From Spirillospora albida (GTDB lineage Bacteria; Actinomycetota; Actinomycetes; Streptosporangiales; Streptosporangiaceae), in NCBI RefSeq assembly GCF_000718255.1, contig NZ_JOFJ01000010.1:1-64000 (forward strand): a stretch of DNA of 64,000 nt, written 5' to 3'. The position numbers were made by a program, and so were the translations under genes. Under the pieces are notes generated by a model. That model worked only from the letters and a program-made list of their open reading frames with translations, was not told the DNA's origin and made no database searches. Numbering within the stretch: position 1 is the first letter of the stretch; each line of letters starts with the position of its first letter. Positions 1 through 8,683 of this stretch are shown here, in pieces.

Positions 1-45
1 CTTGAGGTCCACACCGAGTACCTGGACCGGCAGCAAGCAGCGTAG
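1..45 (+). CDS. C-terminal tail of a truncated gene
   Basis: The first 14 codons in frame 1 read LEVHTEYLDRQQAA and then stop at TAG. Most third positions are G or C, as in the neighbouring genes, so this looks like the end of a gene that starts outside the window. It is too short to assign a function. It runs toward the 3' end of the lanthipeptide operon, 120 bp away, so the two units converge. Confidence 0.35.
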   Translation, partial: LEVHTEYLDRQQAA

Positions 46-165
46 ATCTGCCCGCAGATCACCATCAGTCAGCTGTCCGGAAAGCGCGGGGCCCCTCAGG
101 GCGATGACCTTGCCCGCATGGGGTGGAACCGGCGTCGGCACGGCCTCGGCCAGGAAATCACCTGG

Positions 166-960
166 TCAAGCCAGGTCAGCGGCGGCCATGTCAGGAAAGA
201 CCGCCTCTTTCGCGGCCTTCGCCAGCGCAGCCTGCGCCGTACCGGGGATTCCGATCCGGTTCCAGTGAAAGATCACATGCAGAGCGGTCACACTGCGGAT
301 TCCACGCGTCAGGTGGCCTCCGTCCCGCAGGGATTTCAGTTGTCCGCCCGCCCCTTCGAATGCAGTGAGCCAGTCGTTACCGATGTCTTCTGGCCGGGCT
401 GCGCCAAGCAGGAGGTGGCGGACGTCGTCGGTGAAGGAGGTCCACATTGCGGGGTCGGGTGGTTCCCGACGTAGGACAGAGCGTTGCTCGGCGATTCGGG
501 CCCACACGTCGCCTTGCTCTTCGAGTTCCAGGCCTGCGGCCCGCATGAGAGCGGTGCAGAGGATCAGTGATCGTTCTCTGCGGTCGGTGGGGGCGCCGTT
601 GAGGAAGGCGAGCAGGTTGCGGCTGTCGGCGTGGAACAGTTCGTGTGCGGTGTCCATGCTGGCGTGGCCGCCGAAGGCGTGGATCTCGGGTTCGTAGATG
701 TCGCTGGTCCAGGCGACGCCTTGGGTGAGCAGGGGGTGGACGGAGCAGTCGCCGCGGTTGCTTGTTTCGGTGCGTAGGTAGCGGATGCGCCAGCGGTCCT
801 TGCGGATGAAGAACCAAGAGGTGATGAGGCCGTCCGCCTCGGCGTCGGGGAGGACTGAGCCCAGATGGGCGACGGCTTGGCGTTCGCGCTCCTGGGGGTC
901 CTGGCTGGGGAAGTCGATGTTCACCTGCGTCCAGGAGGTTTCCGGGGAGGTTTCGTCCAT
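166..960 (-). CDS. Stand-alone thiopeptide-type bacteriocin biosynthesis (SpaB_C-like) protein
   Basis: This 264-residue protein resembles the C-terminal domain of class I lantibiotic dehydratases (SpaB_C, called 'thiopeptide-type bacteriocin biosynthesis domain'). The N-terminal part has the typical WFFIRKDRWRIRYLR strand pair near residues 49-63, and the C-terminal part has an HVIFHWNRIG motif near 228-237. In LanB enzymes this domain performs glutamate elimination from Ser/Thr. Because the LanB of this operon already has its own copy, this protein may instead do a tailoring step or help with elimination; that is inference. It is the last gene of the operon, starting 14 bp after lanC, and the ATG at 960 is the natural start. 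Confidence 0.8.
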   Translation of the reverse strand: MDETSPETSWTQVNIDFPSQDPQERERQAVAHLGSVLPDAEADGLITSWFFIRKDRWRIRYLRTETSNRGDCSVHPLLTQGVAWTSDIYEPEIHAFGGHASMDTAHELFHADSRNLLAFLNGAPTDRRERSLILCTALMRAAGLELEEQGDVWARIAEQRSVLRREPPDPAMWTSFTDDVRHLLLGAARPEDIGNDWLTAFEGAGGQLKSLRDGGHLTRGIRSVTALHVIFHWNRIGIPGTAQAALAKAAKEAVFPDMAAADLA

Positions 961-974
961 GCTCTGGCCTTTCG

Positions 975-2051
975 TCAGCACAGCAGGAGGCAGGCGTCCC
1001 AGGATGTGGCGATCCCAGTGGCGGTCAGGTTCGCACCGGCCGTTCCGTCGAGAAGGCCGGGTGGCTCGTCGGGTGCGGCGGTGGCTTGCCGGTGCAGGTC
1101 CAGCAGTCGAGGGACGGGAATCGGGCTGAGGGCGTCGGCGGCGATGCGCCGGCCAGCCGCCAGGAGGCCGCCGGTTCCGTGGCAGAGGCCGCGGCAGGTG
1201 AGGCGCGCCAACTGCTGGGGGTCGCTCATGCACGCCACGAAGGCCGTCTCGGCCTTCTTCTGGCGGTCGGTGTCCCCGAGGGCGCAGGCGGCGAGTTGTT
1301 GGGCGCGGGAGATGCCCGGGGTCCCGTAGCACCAGGATGGCTGCGACGGGTACGGCTGGCCCCCTGCGTCTTGGCGTAACTCGTCCAGGGTGGTGATCTG
1401 TGGCCACCATGCGTGGCCTTCATCGGTCTGGCGTTCCCAGTGGTCGAGCCACTGGCAGATGTGGGCGATCGCCGCTAGTTGCCCGTCGGTGTGGACTCCG
1501 TCGATCATTGTCAGTGCCATCAGGGCGAGGGGCCCGGTGATTCCATGGGCCATCCCGTGATTGCTGTGGCCTCCGGCGAGGCCGGGCTTGTTCCAGTGGG
1601 GACCGGTCGGGCACCACCAGCCGGGGAGTTCGTCGAGCGGCTCGGTGAGCCGGACCAGGTACGTCAGCACGTCGCGGAGCAGATCGACGGCGCCGATGCG
1701 GCGGAGGGCGACACCGAGTCCGGTAAGGCCGCGGATGAGGTCGAACTCGGCGTAAGCCGGGCGCCGGTGTTGGTCGATACGCCGGTGGGCGGCCTCCAGG
1801 CGCTGGCGTGTCACCGTCGCGGTACCTGCGGCGGCGACGGCCTTGGCGCGGGTGAGCCCCGGCTGGTCCGACGCGGCGAGGACGAACGCCAGGGCCGGAG
1901 CCCCGTAGTAGAGGCTGGCCCCGGTGGCGACGCTGACGCCTCCGGAGACGGCTTCCTGCAGCGCCGCGTAGGCGGCGTCCCAGTTGCCGGTTTCCAAGTG
2001 GTGAAGGGCAACGCCGGCGGCTCCCTCGGCGAGGTTCTGCTCCCTGCTCAT
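975..2051 (-). CDS. LanC-like lanthionine cyclase
   Basis: The 358-residue product is a lanthionine synthetase C-family protein that would add Cys thiols onto dehydrated Ser/Thr to close thioether rings. The three zinc ligands of the family are visible: Cys241 in SWCYGTPG, and Cys290-His291 in LCHGTGG. A conserved histidine segment, GHSNHGMAHG, lies at 161-170. Length is slightly below the usual 400 residues, but the (alpha/alpha) barrel repeats and all metal ligands are present, so it should be active. Its ATG overlaps the lanB stop by 4 bp, which implies translational coupling. Confidence 0.92.
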   Translation of the reverse strand: MSREQNLAEGAAGVALHHLETGNWDAAYAALQEAVSGGVSVATGASLYYGAPALAFVLAASDQPGLTRAKAVAAAGTATVTRQRLEAAHRRIDQHRRPAYAEFDLIRGLTGLGVALRRIGAVDLLRDVLTYLVRLTEPLDELPGWWCPTGPHWNKPGLAGGHSNHGMAHGITGPLALMALTMIDGVHTDGQLAAIAHICQWLDHWERQTDEGHAWWPQITTLDELRQDAGGQPYPSQPSWCYGTPGISRAQQLAACALGDTDRQKKAETAFVACMSDPQQLARLTCRGLCHGTGGLLAAGRRIAADALSPIPVPRLLDLHRQATAAPDEPPGLLDGTAGANLTATGIATSWDACLLLC

Positions 2052-4855
2052 GGGATGTCGGCCACGGTGTCTCGGTCATGGCGTCCGGTGTGGAGGTGGG
2101 TGTGGGCGATCGCGCGCGCCAGCCGTAGGCAGTGCTCCTCGGATGCGGTGTCGACGCCGATCATGCGGGCGTGGTGGAGGTGCAGCAGGTCCGCTAGCAC
2201 CTGATCGGTGTCCAGCCCGTCCTGGTCGGCGCGGGCCCGATACGTGGCCAGCGTCCCCGCCAATGCTGAGCTGTCCGGGTCGTCGTCCGGGTAGGGCGTG
2301 CCGGCGCGGGCGAGCTGCGCGGGATCCAGGCGCGGTCCGCTGCGGTGCGGCACGTGGTTGACGAGCCAATGCAGGCCGTTGCCACCGGTGAACCTGTGAG
2401 CGATGTTGATCATTCCGGCGGCGGTAGCGGCCTCCCGGTTGCCTGACAGCCGCCCGAGGACGGTGCGGGAGTCAGCGGCAAAGACCTTCTCGGCTGCGAT
2501 CAGGGTGGGCCCGCTTCCGTATCGGGTTTCAGGCCGGTAGGTCGCCAGGGTGTAGTCGACCACCAGTCCGTCGTCGTGCAGACGCTCCGCCCACTGGGCG
2601 AGGTCATGAGCGGCGCCCGCGAACTGGCTCCTATCGCGCAGCGGGATCCGTAGTCGCAGGTGGTGGGCCGGGTCGGGGTAGCGCAGGAACCACCATCCTG
2701 CGGGGAGGTCGGGGAGGCGGACGAGGATGTCGGTGAGGATGTCCGGGGATCGGCCGTACAGGCGGGCATCCAGCCACCGCGACCGTCCGGGCCGGTGCTG
2801 CAGAGTGCAGGCTGGACGGGCTGGTCGGGCCGGGCGCGGAGGTTGCTGCGGTGTCGCGGTGAGGGTGAGCAGGAGTTCGGCAGGTCTGCCACCGAACCAA
2901 CCGGAGGGGCCGTCAGCTTCGGTGAGGGCGGCGCCTCCGTACCGGTGGAAATGGCTGCGCAGCACCGCCAGGTGGGCGGGCTCGTTCAGGTCCAGGCGCA
3001 GCCGCACATCGTCGAACCCGCGATCCTGGCTGATCAGGACCTCACGCGGCACCCTGTGCTGTTCGCGGTGTCGCTGCCAGGCGTCCTGCCATTGCGGCCA
3101 TGACACAGCACGGCCGGGTAGTGCGGCCGCGGGGATGGTCCAGCGGGCCGGATGCAGGATGGCACGGCCTCGCCGGACCCTCGGCAGGAACGGCAGACCG
3201 CTGGCGTGCCCCCAATCGAACCTGGCGCACGGGGCCGTCCATGCCGTCCAGATCTCGGTCATGAACCGTACGAGCGGCTGCTGGGCAGTCGGCAACATCA
3301 CGCAGTTGAGTAGGAGCGGCTCGACCGGCCGCCCAGTGGGGGCCGATACCAGCCACAGCCGCTCGCCGTCGCCGGCCACTGCTAGGTCCGCGACCGTCCA
3401 GTGAGGATCGGGGTGAAAGTCCCCGACCGGCAGCACGGGAAGCAGCTCGGGCGTGCGGGCCACGGTGGCCAAGCGGGCCTGGAGCGGAGGCGCGGACAAC
3501 TGCACGATGTCCGCGCCGGGCATCGCGGTCGGAAGGCCCGCATAGACGTCGCGAAAGCGCTCCAGCTCGCCAGCGGTGAGTAGGTGCAGGAACCGTCCGG
3601 CCGCGACCCCGGCGTGTCGGGCACCGCTGGTCACGGTCAACGTGAACGCGCCCCGGTCGAGGTCGCGTGGTGTGTGCGCGGCGAGGGTGAACCGCAGTTC
3701 GGTGTGCGGTATCGGTGGCCGGGCATCGTCGCCGCGCAGCGCGGCGACGAGCTCGTCATCCAGCACGATGTCTGCGCAGCCGTCCAGGGCCGACCGCTGG
3801 GCGAGGTCGGCGAGCAACGCATCGCGGGTGGTGAATGCCGACATGTCGCGGTGGGATGAGCCGCGGTACCCGGCAGGGAATCCCAGGATGTTCACTACTT
3901 CGCGCAGCGGCACGGCGGCGCCAGGGCCCCACCGTTCGATGAACGCGCGGTGGTAGGCGGCCCAGCCGGGCAGGTGTGGCGCCACGGCGGTGAGCGTTCC
4001 GGCCGCGTCTTCGGCTGCGGCGACTACGGCTGGGGGCAGCGTCACCGAGCAGCCGACCCGCAGGTCGACTGCGGCCTGGCCGCCGGGCTCGGGTCTGTCC
4101 AGGTGGTGGGCCAGGTGTGGGGCCGGGTCGGTCACGGTCATCGGTGGCCGGATCGCCGACAGCAGCACCCCTGCGTTCACCAGCGCGGTCAGCAGCTGCT
4201 CCGCTTCGGCCGTACCGCCGGGGAGTGTGTCGGCCACCTTGGCGGCCAGGTCCCTAAAAGCGATCGCGGAGGCGGCCGTCTCGACCGCCACCCGTACCGG
4301 ATCGGTCAGGGCGATCTCGACGTCCCAGATCCGGTCGTGCTCGGCGCGGGCGCACGGGAGCACCCACCGCCCGCCCCGGGCGTATCCGAGAGTGTTGGTC
4401 ATCACCGAGACCGTGCGCAGGACCGGTAGATCCCGCTCGGCCTGCGCGGTGTACTTGGCGACGAAACGGTCATCGGGACGCGCCACGGCACGGTGCCGCC
4501 CGCTCCAGTGGACCGCTGCATACGGGCCGAATTCGACCGGCGCCACGCCGGCGAAATGGCCGAACGGGGTCGCGCGGGTCGTCCACCTCAGCAGATACCG
4601 GATCGTGGCCTCCACGATGCGCCGTAACCGGCGCGTCTGGACCGCCTCTCCGTCCAGAGCGCGGGTGACCTGGGCGGCCAAGTCGGGGGCGGCGGGAGTG
4701 ACGGTGGCCGCGAACTCTGGCAGCGCCCACGCCTGCCGCAGCCACTGCAGCCACTGCGCGGGCTGGTCGGCGGTCAGGTCAGGCCAGGCGGGCAGAACCA
4801 GGTCATCGGGGTAGGCGGCGGCTCTGATCAGCGCCGCACCTGTCGCTTGGAACAT
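2048..4855 (-). CDS. Class I lantibiotic dehydratase (LanB), full length
   Basis: The 935-residue protein has the complete LanB layout. A long N-terminal glutamylation part (Lant_dehydr_N type, roughly residues 1-660) glutamylates Ser/Thr of the precursor from Glu-tRNA. A C-terminal elimination domain begins near residue 700 and shows WLDARLYGRSPDILT, WWFLRYPDPAHHLRLRIP and YRPETRYG, all typical of SpaB_C. A Pro/Ala-Arg-rich linker near 680-695 joins them. The gene follows the precursor after a 93-bp gap that holds a strong hairpin, and it overlaps lanC by 4 bp. The start at 4855 gives a family-typical N-terminus. Confidence 0.92.
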   Translation of the reverse strand: MFQATGAALIRAAAYPDDLVLPAWPDLTADQPAQWLQWLRQAWALPEFAATVTPAAPDLAAQVTRALDGEAVQTRRLRRIVEATIRYLLRWTTRATPFGHFAGVAPVEFGPYAAVHWSGRHRAVARPDDRFVAKYTAQAERDLPVLRTVSVMTNTLGYARGGRWVLPCARAEHDRIWDVEIALTDPVRVAVETAASAIAFRDLAAKVADTLPGGTAEAEQLLTALVNAGVLLSAIRPPMTVTDPAPHLAHHLDRPEPGGQAAVDLRVGCSVTLPPAVVAAAEDAAGTLTAVAPHLPGWAAYHRAFIERWGPGAAVPLREVVNILGFPAGYRGSSHRDMSAFTTRDALLADLAQRSALDGCADIVLDDELVAALRGDDARPPIPHTELRFTLAAHTPRDLDRGAFTLTVTSGARHAGVAAGRFLHLLTAGELERFRDVYAGLPTAMPGADIVQLSAPPLQARLATVARTPELLPVLPVGDFHPDPHWTVADLAVAGDGERLWLVSAPTGRPVEPLLLNCVMLPTAQQPLVRFMTEIWTAWTAPCARFDWGHASGLPFLPRVRRGRAILHPARWTIPAAALPGRAVSWPQWQDAWQRHREQHRVPREVLISQDRGFDDVRLRLDLNEPAHLAVLRSHFHRYGGAALTEADGPSGWFGGRPAELLLTLTATPQQPPRPARPARPACTLQHRPGRSRWLDARLYGRSPDILTDILVRLPDLPAGWWFLRYPDPAHHLRLRIPLRDRSQFAGAAHDLAQWAERLHDDGLVVDYTLATYRPETRYGSGPTLIAAEKVFAADSRTVLGRLSGNREAATAAGMINIAHRFTGGNGLHWLVNHVPHRSGPRLDPAQLARAGTPYPDDDPDSSALAGTLATYRARADQDGLDTDQVLADLLHLHHARMIGVDTASEEHCLRLARAIAHTHLHTGRHDRDTVADIP

Positions 4856-4905
4856 GGGTCGCTCACCGCCCCGGAAGGTTGGAAGGAGGGTGGTCGCGCA
4901 CGGGT

Positions 4906-4943
4906 GCCGGGCCCGGCCCCGTGCGCAAAGAGCCGGGCCCGGC
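4906..4943 (-). terminator. GC-rich hairpin between precursor and lanB (attenuator-like)
   Basis: Two copies of the 12-base palindrome GCCGGGCCCGGC lie at 4906-4917 and 4932-4943, separated by 14 bases. They can pair with each other as a 12-bp stem directly after the precursor stop codon. No T-run follows, so partial termination or mRNA stabilisation that favours precursor expression over lanB is inference, but a hairpin at this place is common in lanthipeptide operons. Confidence 0.6.
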
Positions 4944-4948
4944 GGGGG

Positions 4949-5101
4949 TCAGCGCACGCCGCCGATGTCGGCGTTGGTGGTGCAGGCGTTCGAGCCGGTG
5001 TTGCCCGAACCGCAGTTGTCGTCGGTGCTGGTGGCGTGGCCGCTCCCGGTGTCCCCGGAGTCGACCAGGCGGACGTCCAGCGTGTACTCGTCGTCGCCCA
5101 T
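4949..5101 (-). CDS. FxLD-family lanthipeptide precursor peptide (LanA)
   Basis: This 50-residue ORF begins with ATG at 5101, has a GAGAAGGGAA ribosome site upstream, and sits 16 bp after the methyltransferase stop. The leader carries YTLD (residues 6-9) followed by VRLVD, matching the F/Y-x-L-D motif that names the FxLD family. The predicted core (about 15-50) is rich in Ser, Thr, Gly, Asn and Asp, with two cysteines at 30 and 40, so at most two (methyl)lanthionine rings can form. Asp residues at 17, 27, 28 and 45 are candidates for aspartate modification by the neighbouring methyltransferase. The cleavage site is not defined, and no dedicated protease or exporter gene is visible in the window. 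Confidence 0.88.
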   Translation of the reverse strand: MGDDEYTLDVRLVDSGDTGSGHATSTDDNCGSGNTGSNACTTNADIGGVR

Positions 5102-5117
5102 CAGGAAGGTTCCCTTC

Positions 5118-6371
5118 TCATCGAGAGCTGGCGGTGGGGAAGGTAAGGACGATGCGGCTGTGCCGCTTGTCCAGGACGGTCCCGTCCGGCAAATCGCCGG
5201 TGGGAGTGCGAGCGGGCAGGATCTGCAGGGCCGGAGACGGACTACCGGCGTCCAGCCACGCGCGCATGTGCTCGACCATCCGCCCGGCCGCCGCGGCGGC
5301 CTCGGGCCCGTGGGCGTATGCGCCGAGATCAAACTTCCTATCGGTCCAGCGCAGCGCCGACCGGTAGGAGAACGTGCCCTCATCGAGGGTGGCGGGGGCT
5401 CCGAATCGCCACGACGGCGCGACGATTCCGGACTCGACGGCCGCCTCCTGCGCCGTCAGAATCACAAACTCGCCTGCCTCGCATGTGAGTCGGGTGGCCA
5501 GCCAGAGGTCCAGGTCGGCCAGCACGGTGCGGGGCGGCAGGCTCACGCCAGCCCACGCTTCCTGGCGGGGCTGGGTGAGGATGTCGGCGAGGACGTCGGG
5601 GGCGGTCTGCTGCCCCTCATCGAGCCTCAGGTGGACGCCGTCGGCGATGTCGACGTAACGCATTTGGTGGGCGCCCTCGCCCTGCACTGAGACGAACCCG
5701 CACTGGCGGTGGCTGTGGCTGACCAGGTGGTCTTCTGATCGCCGCAGCGCCCACGATCGGGTCATCCCGAACGTGCGTAGGGGGACGACGAGCACACCAT
5801 TACCAGCGAGCTGCTCCCGCCACGCGGGCGGGATGTCCCACGCCCCTGCGGTGACGATGACCAGGTCGAAGCGGCGGCTCGGCTCGACCGGGTGCTCGGC
5901 GTCCGCGCACACGACGGTGACGTCGTTGTAGCCCGCCTTCTTCAGGCATGCGGTCGCCCGATCGGTGACCTCGGGGTCGATGTCAATGGTCGTGACCGAC
6001 CCCGCCGGGCCAACGATCTCGGCCAGTAGTGAGGCGTTGTAGCCGCCACTGCCGATTTCCAGGACATCGCGGCCCTCCAAGCCCCCGAGTGCGTCGGAGG
6101 CCTGACCGAGCATCTCCGCGATCAGGTATGGCGCCGACACCGAGCTGGTGGCCTCATCGCCGTGTCGGTTGGTAATGACCGCGGTGTTCTCGTATGCCTT
6201 CTCCAGCGGGACGCCCGGGGTGAACACCTCGCGTGGAACCGTCCGCATCGCCCGTTCCACCTCGGCGGGCATCGTCAGGCCCTTGGCTTCGTGGTCGGCG
6301 ATGATCGTGTCGACCAGGGCGTTGCGGAGCTCCTCTGCCCGGTCCGCGCGGCTCGCGGTGTCCACACTCAC
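5118..6371 (-). CDS. FxLD-system protein L-isoaspartyl-type O-methyltransferase
   Basis: The 417-residue product has an N-terminal PCMT-like domain: the segment around MPAEVERAMRTVPREVF, and SAM motif I VLEIGSGGYNASLL. A long C-terminal extension follows, as in the 'methyltransferase, FxLD system' family. Related lanthipeptide enzymes (LanS-A type) methylate Asp side chains, giving succinimide and then isoaspartate; the Asp-containing core of the adjacent precursor fits that role. The GTG at 6371 is chosen because CGGAGGCG lies 8 bases upstream, whereas the upstream in-frame sequence is Pro/Arg-rich and unlike the family. It is the first gene of the operon. Confidence 0.9.
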   Translation of the reverse strand: MSVDTASRADRAEELRNALVDTIIADHEAKGLTMPAEVERAMRTVPREVFTPGVPLEKAYENTAVITNRHGDEATSSVSAPYLIAEMLGQASDALGGLEGRDVLEIGSGGYNASLLAEIVGPAGSVTTIDIDPEVTDRATACLKKAGYNDVTVVCADAEHPVEPSRRFDLVIVTAGAWDIPPAWREQLAGNGVLVVPLRTFGMTRSWALRRSEDHLVSHSHRQCGFVSVQGEGAHQMRYVDIADGVHLRLDEGQQTAPDVLADILTQPRQEAWAGVSLPPRTVLADLDLWLATRLTCEAGEFVILTAQEAAVESGIVAPSWRFGAPATLDEGTFSYRSALRWTDRKFDLGAYAHGPEAAAAAGRMVEHMRAWLDAGSPSPALQILPARTPTGDLPDGTVLDKRHSRIVLTFPTASSR

Positions 6372-6741
6372 AACGCGCCTCCGGGGGTGGGTGCGACCCG
6401 GTCTAGGGACGGGGCACTCTGCGATGTCATCGCGGAAAAGCCTCCTTGAAATGTCTGGTTCGTCGGAGTCGGTCGGCCGGGATGGGCCGAGCCGGACGGG
6501 GGCCAATTCAGGTCTGGCGAGCTTGCTTGATCGCCGTAAGTGATATCAAGACTGCTCTCAGTGAATCCCTGTCCTGCCCCTGGTGGTGCAGGATCAAGTT
6601 CATAGGGGCCGTCCTGGCTTCGATCGATGGTCGTCGTGCGGTCACCATTAGTGAACCGGTGGCAGGCGCCACACCTCCAGGGGAAGACTGGAGGTGGGCA
6701 GGGGAGGAAATCCTCCCTACGTCGTCGGAAGGTGCATCGCA
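6372..6741. promoter_or_regulatory. Divergent promoter region between the FxLD operon and its putative regulator
   Basis: This 370-bp non-coding stretch separates two divergent genes and must hold both promoters. An imperfect operator-like inverted repeat with arms CTTGAT (6526-6531) and ATCAAG (6545-6550) lies in its relatively AT-rich middle. I could not define -35/-10 boxes with confidence. Confidence 0.4.
6672..6696 (+). promoter_or_regulatory. Perfect 9-7-9 inverted repeat upstream of the XRE/TPR regulator
   Basis: Arms CACCTCCAG (6672-6680) and CTGGAGGTG (6688-6696) are perfectly complementary with a 7-base loop and end 45 bp before the regulator start. It could be an autoregulatory operator or an RNA hairpin in the leader. 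The sequence alone does not decide. Confidence 0.45.
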
Positions 6742-7995
6742 GTGACCCCCGGCAGCAAGGAGATCGGGCGGCGCCTGCGCGCGGCCCGGGAGGCGCCGCC
6801 GCACTGGTCGCGTTCGGAGATGGCGCGCCGGTTACGGGCCGCCGCCGACCCTGACGAGCGCGTCCGCCTGCCGCACGTGGCGAGCCTGGTCGACCAGATC
6901 AAACAGTGGGAGGCAGGCAAGTGGGCGCCGTCCGCCCGGTACCGCGAGCTGTACGTTCGCGCAACCGCCCGCACCTGGGACGAGCTGTTCGGCGCGGAGA
7001 CCGACGCTCAGACTTCCCCGAATTTTGGTGACGCCCATCCCTTGTCCCTGCTGGTGTCGCCCCCATCCGCGGAGGCCGAGTCTTCCCGCCCGCTGGCGGT
7101 TGAGGGGGTCGAAGCGCTGCTCAGCAGGCTTTACCGGCTCGACGACGAGTTCGGCGGAAACGAGCTGTGCCATGTCATCGAAGGGCACGTCACTGCGGCC
7201 TTCCGGCTGTTCAACGATACGGCCCTCAAGCTCCGAACTCAGCGGCGGCTTCTGACGGCAGTAGCAGGGTTAACCCAGATGGCAGGGTGGCTGTCGATCG
7301 ACGCCACCCGACATGGAGACGCCTCCCGCTACCTGTCCGCGACGGTGTACGCCGCGCACGAGACCGACGACCTGGGCTTGGCCTCACACGCCATGGGATA
7401 CATGAGCCTGCACGCCTTCTACCGCGACAGGCCCCAACGGGCGCGCGCCTTGGCCGAAGCCGCCCTCAGCCTCGCCCGCGCCGAAGCGACCCCTCGCACC
7501 CGCGCCGCGCTGCACAACCGAGCGGCACGCGCGCACGCCCGGCTAGGAGACGTCAACACAGCCCGCGAGCAGCTCGACCTCGCCGCCACAGAGCACGCCC
7601 GTGACGACCCCCATGACGAGCCTCAATGGACGGCCTACGTCAGCGAAGTCGAGATCGTGGCTCAGCGCGGCGCGTGCCTGCTGGACCTGGCACTTCAGGA
7701 GTTGCTCTCACCTGCTGAGGCTGTCGCTGCGCTTACGAACGCGCTTCACCTCGCCGAGACCACCACGCCGGACCACGCCCGCGACATCGCGCACTACAAG
7801 ACCCGACTTGCCACTGCTCATCTGCTCCAGGACGAACCGGAGCAGGCGGCCCGTGTGGCGGGCGAAGCGTACGACCTCGCATCGCGGATCGGGTCGGCGC
7901 GCATAGACGAACGGTTCGACGAGCTGGTCTCACGGATGCAGCCCTACGACGTCCCAGAGGTGCAGGCGTTGGTGGACCGCGTCACGATCGGCTGA
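6742..7995 (+). CDS. XRE-family regulator with TPR-like repeats
   Basis: The 417-residue protein has an N-terminal helix-turn-helix (SKEIGRRLRAAREAPPHWSR through IKQWEAGKWAPS, about residues 4-57). A long all-helical C-terminal half follows with TPR-like pairs (for example the HARLGDVNTAREQLDLAA and LQDEPEQAARVAGEAYDLA segments). Such proteins often sense a ligand or peptide and control adjacent biosynthetic genes. The GTG at 6742 is preceded by GGAAGG nine bases upstream. It is transcribed divergently from the lanthipeptide operon, so control of that operon is the simplest inference. Confidence 0.8.
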   Translation: MTPGSKEIGRRLRAAREAPPHWSRSEMARRLRAAADPDERVRLPHVASLVDQIKQWEAGKWAPSARYRELYVRATARTWDELFGAETDAQTSPNFGDAHPLSLLVSPPSAEAESSRPLAVEGVEALLSRLYRLDDEFGGNELCHVIEGHVTAAFRLFNDTALKLRTQRRLLTAVAGLTQMAGWLSIDATRHGDASRYLSATVYAAHETDDLGLASHAMGYMSLHAFYRDRPQRARALAEAALSLARAEATPRTRAALHNRAARAHARLGDVNTAREQLDLAATEHARDDPHDEPQWTAYVSEVEIVAQRGACLLDLALQELLSPAEAVAALTNALHLAETTTPDHARDIAHYKTRLATAHLLQDEPEQAARVAGEAYDLASRIGSARIDERFDELVSRMQPYDVPEVQALVDRVTIG

Positions 7996-8683
7996 CGTCG
8001 AGCACCGCCCGGATAACGGCTCCGGTGTCGGCGAGGGATTCAAGGACGAGTTCCGCGCCGGCTGCCCGCAGATCGTTTGCGCTGCTCGCCCCGGAGGCGA
8101 CCGCCACCACGCGGGCGCCCCCTTGGTGGCCGGCGAGCACATCGTTCGGAGTGTCGCCGACCAAGACCGTGGTGGAGGCGTCGAACGTCTCGCCGTACCG
8201 GCGCTCCGCGCGCGCCTGGGCGAGCTTCACCAGAGGCGGCCGCTCGGCGTCATCCAGGCCATACGCGCCGATCTTGAAATCAACGAACTCATCCAGCCCG
8301 AACACGGCCAGCTTGCACACGGCGATCGGGCGCATGTTGCCGGTCAGCACGGACTGAATCACGTCGCTCCGGCTGTCGAGCGCCTCAACTGCGGCACGTG
8401 CCCCCGGCAGAATCTGGCCGCGCGTCCTGATGTCGTCCTGCCGCGCCGAGAACGCTTCGGCCAGCGTCTCGGCGAAGGTCTTCATGATCTCATCGGTGGG
8501 GTCGATACCGTGGAGCCGCAGGGTTTCGGCAGTGATCGCGAGGTCTGTGCGCCCGGTCATGTCTGCGAGCTTCTCTAGAGGGCGCCCGGTGACCCGGCGG
8601 AAGACCTCGCCATAGATCTCGTTGCTGAGTTCACCGATGCTGATCAGCGTGTGGTCTATGTCCCAGAGCACCAACGTTCGCAC
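7982..8683 (-). CDS. HAD-superfamily phosphatase
   Basis: The 233-residue protein begins VRTLVLWDIDHTL. The DxDxT motif (D8-I-D10-H-T) supplies the nucleophile and acid/base aspartates of haloacid dehalogenase-like hydrolases. Motif II is SVLTGN near 111-116, the lysine motif lies in PPLVKLAQARAER, and motif IV is VGDTPNDVLAG near 175-185. A helical cap lies between motifs I and II, as in phosphoglycolate phosphatase-like members. The substrate cannot be named. The GTG at 8683 is chosen because it starts the conserved fold. Its 3' end overlaps the convergent regulator gene by 14 bp. Confidence 0.85.
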   Translation of the reverse strand: MRTLVLWDIDHTLISIGELSNEIYGEVFRRVTGRPLEKLADMTGRTDLAITAETLRLHGIDPTDEIMKTFAETLAEAFSARQDDIRTRGQILPGARAAVEALDSRSDVIQSVLTGNMRPIAVCKLAVFGLDEFVDFKIGAYGLDDAERPPLVKLAQARAERRYGETFDASTTVLVGDTPNDVLAGHQGGARVVAVASGASSANDLRAAGAELVLESLADTGAVIRAVLDVSRS

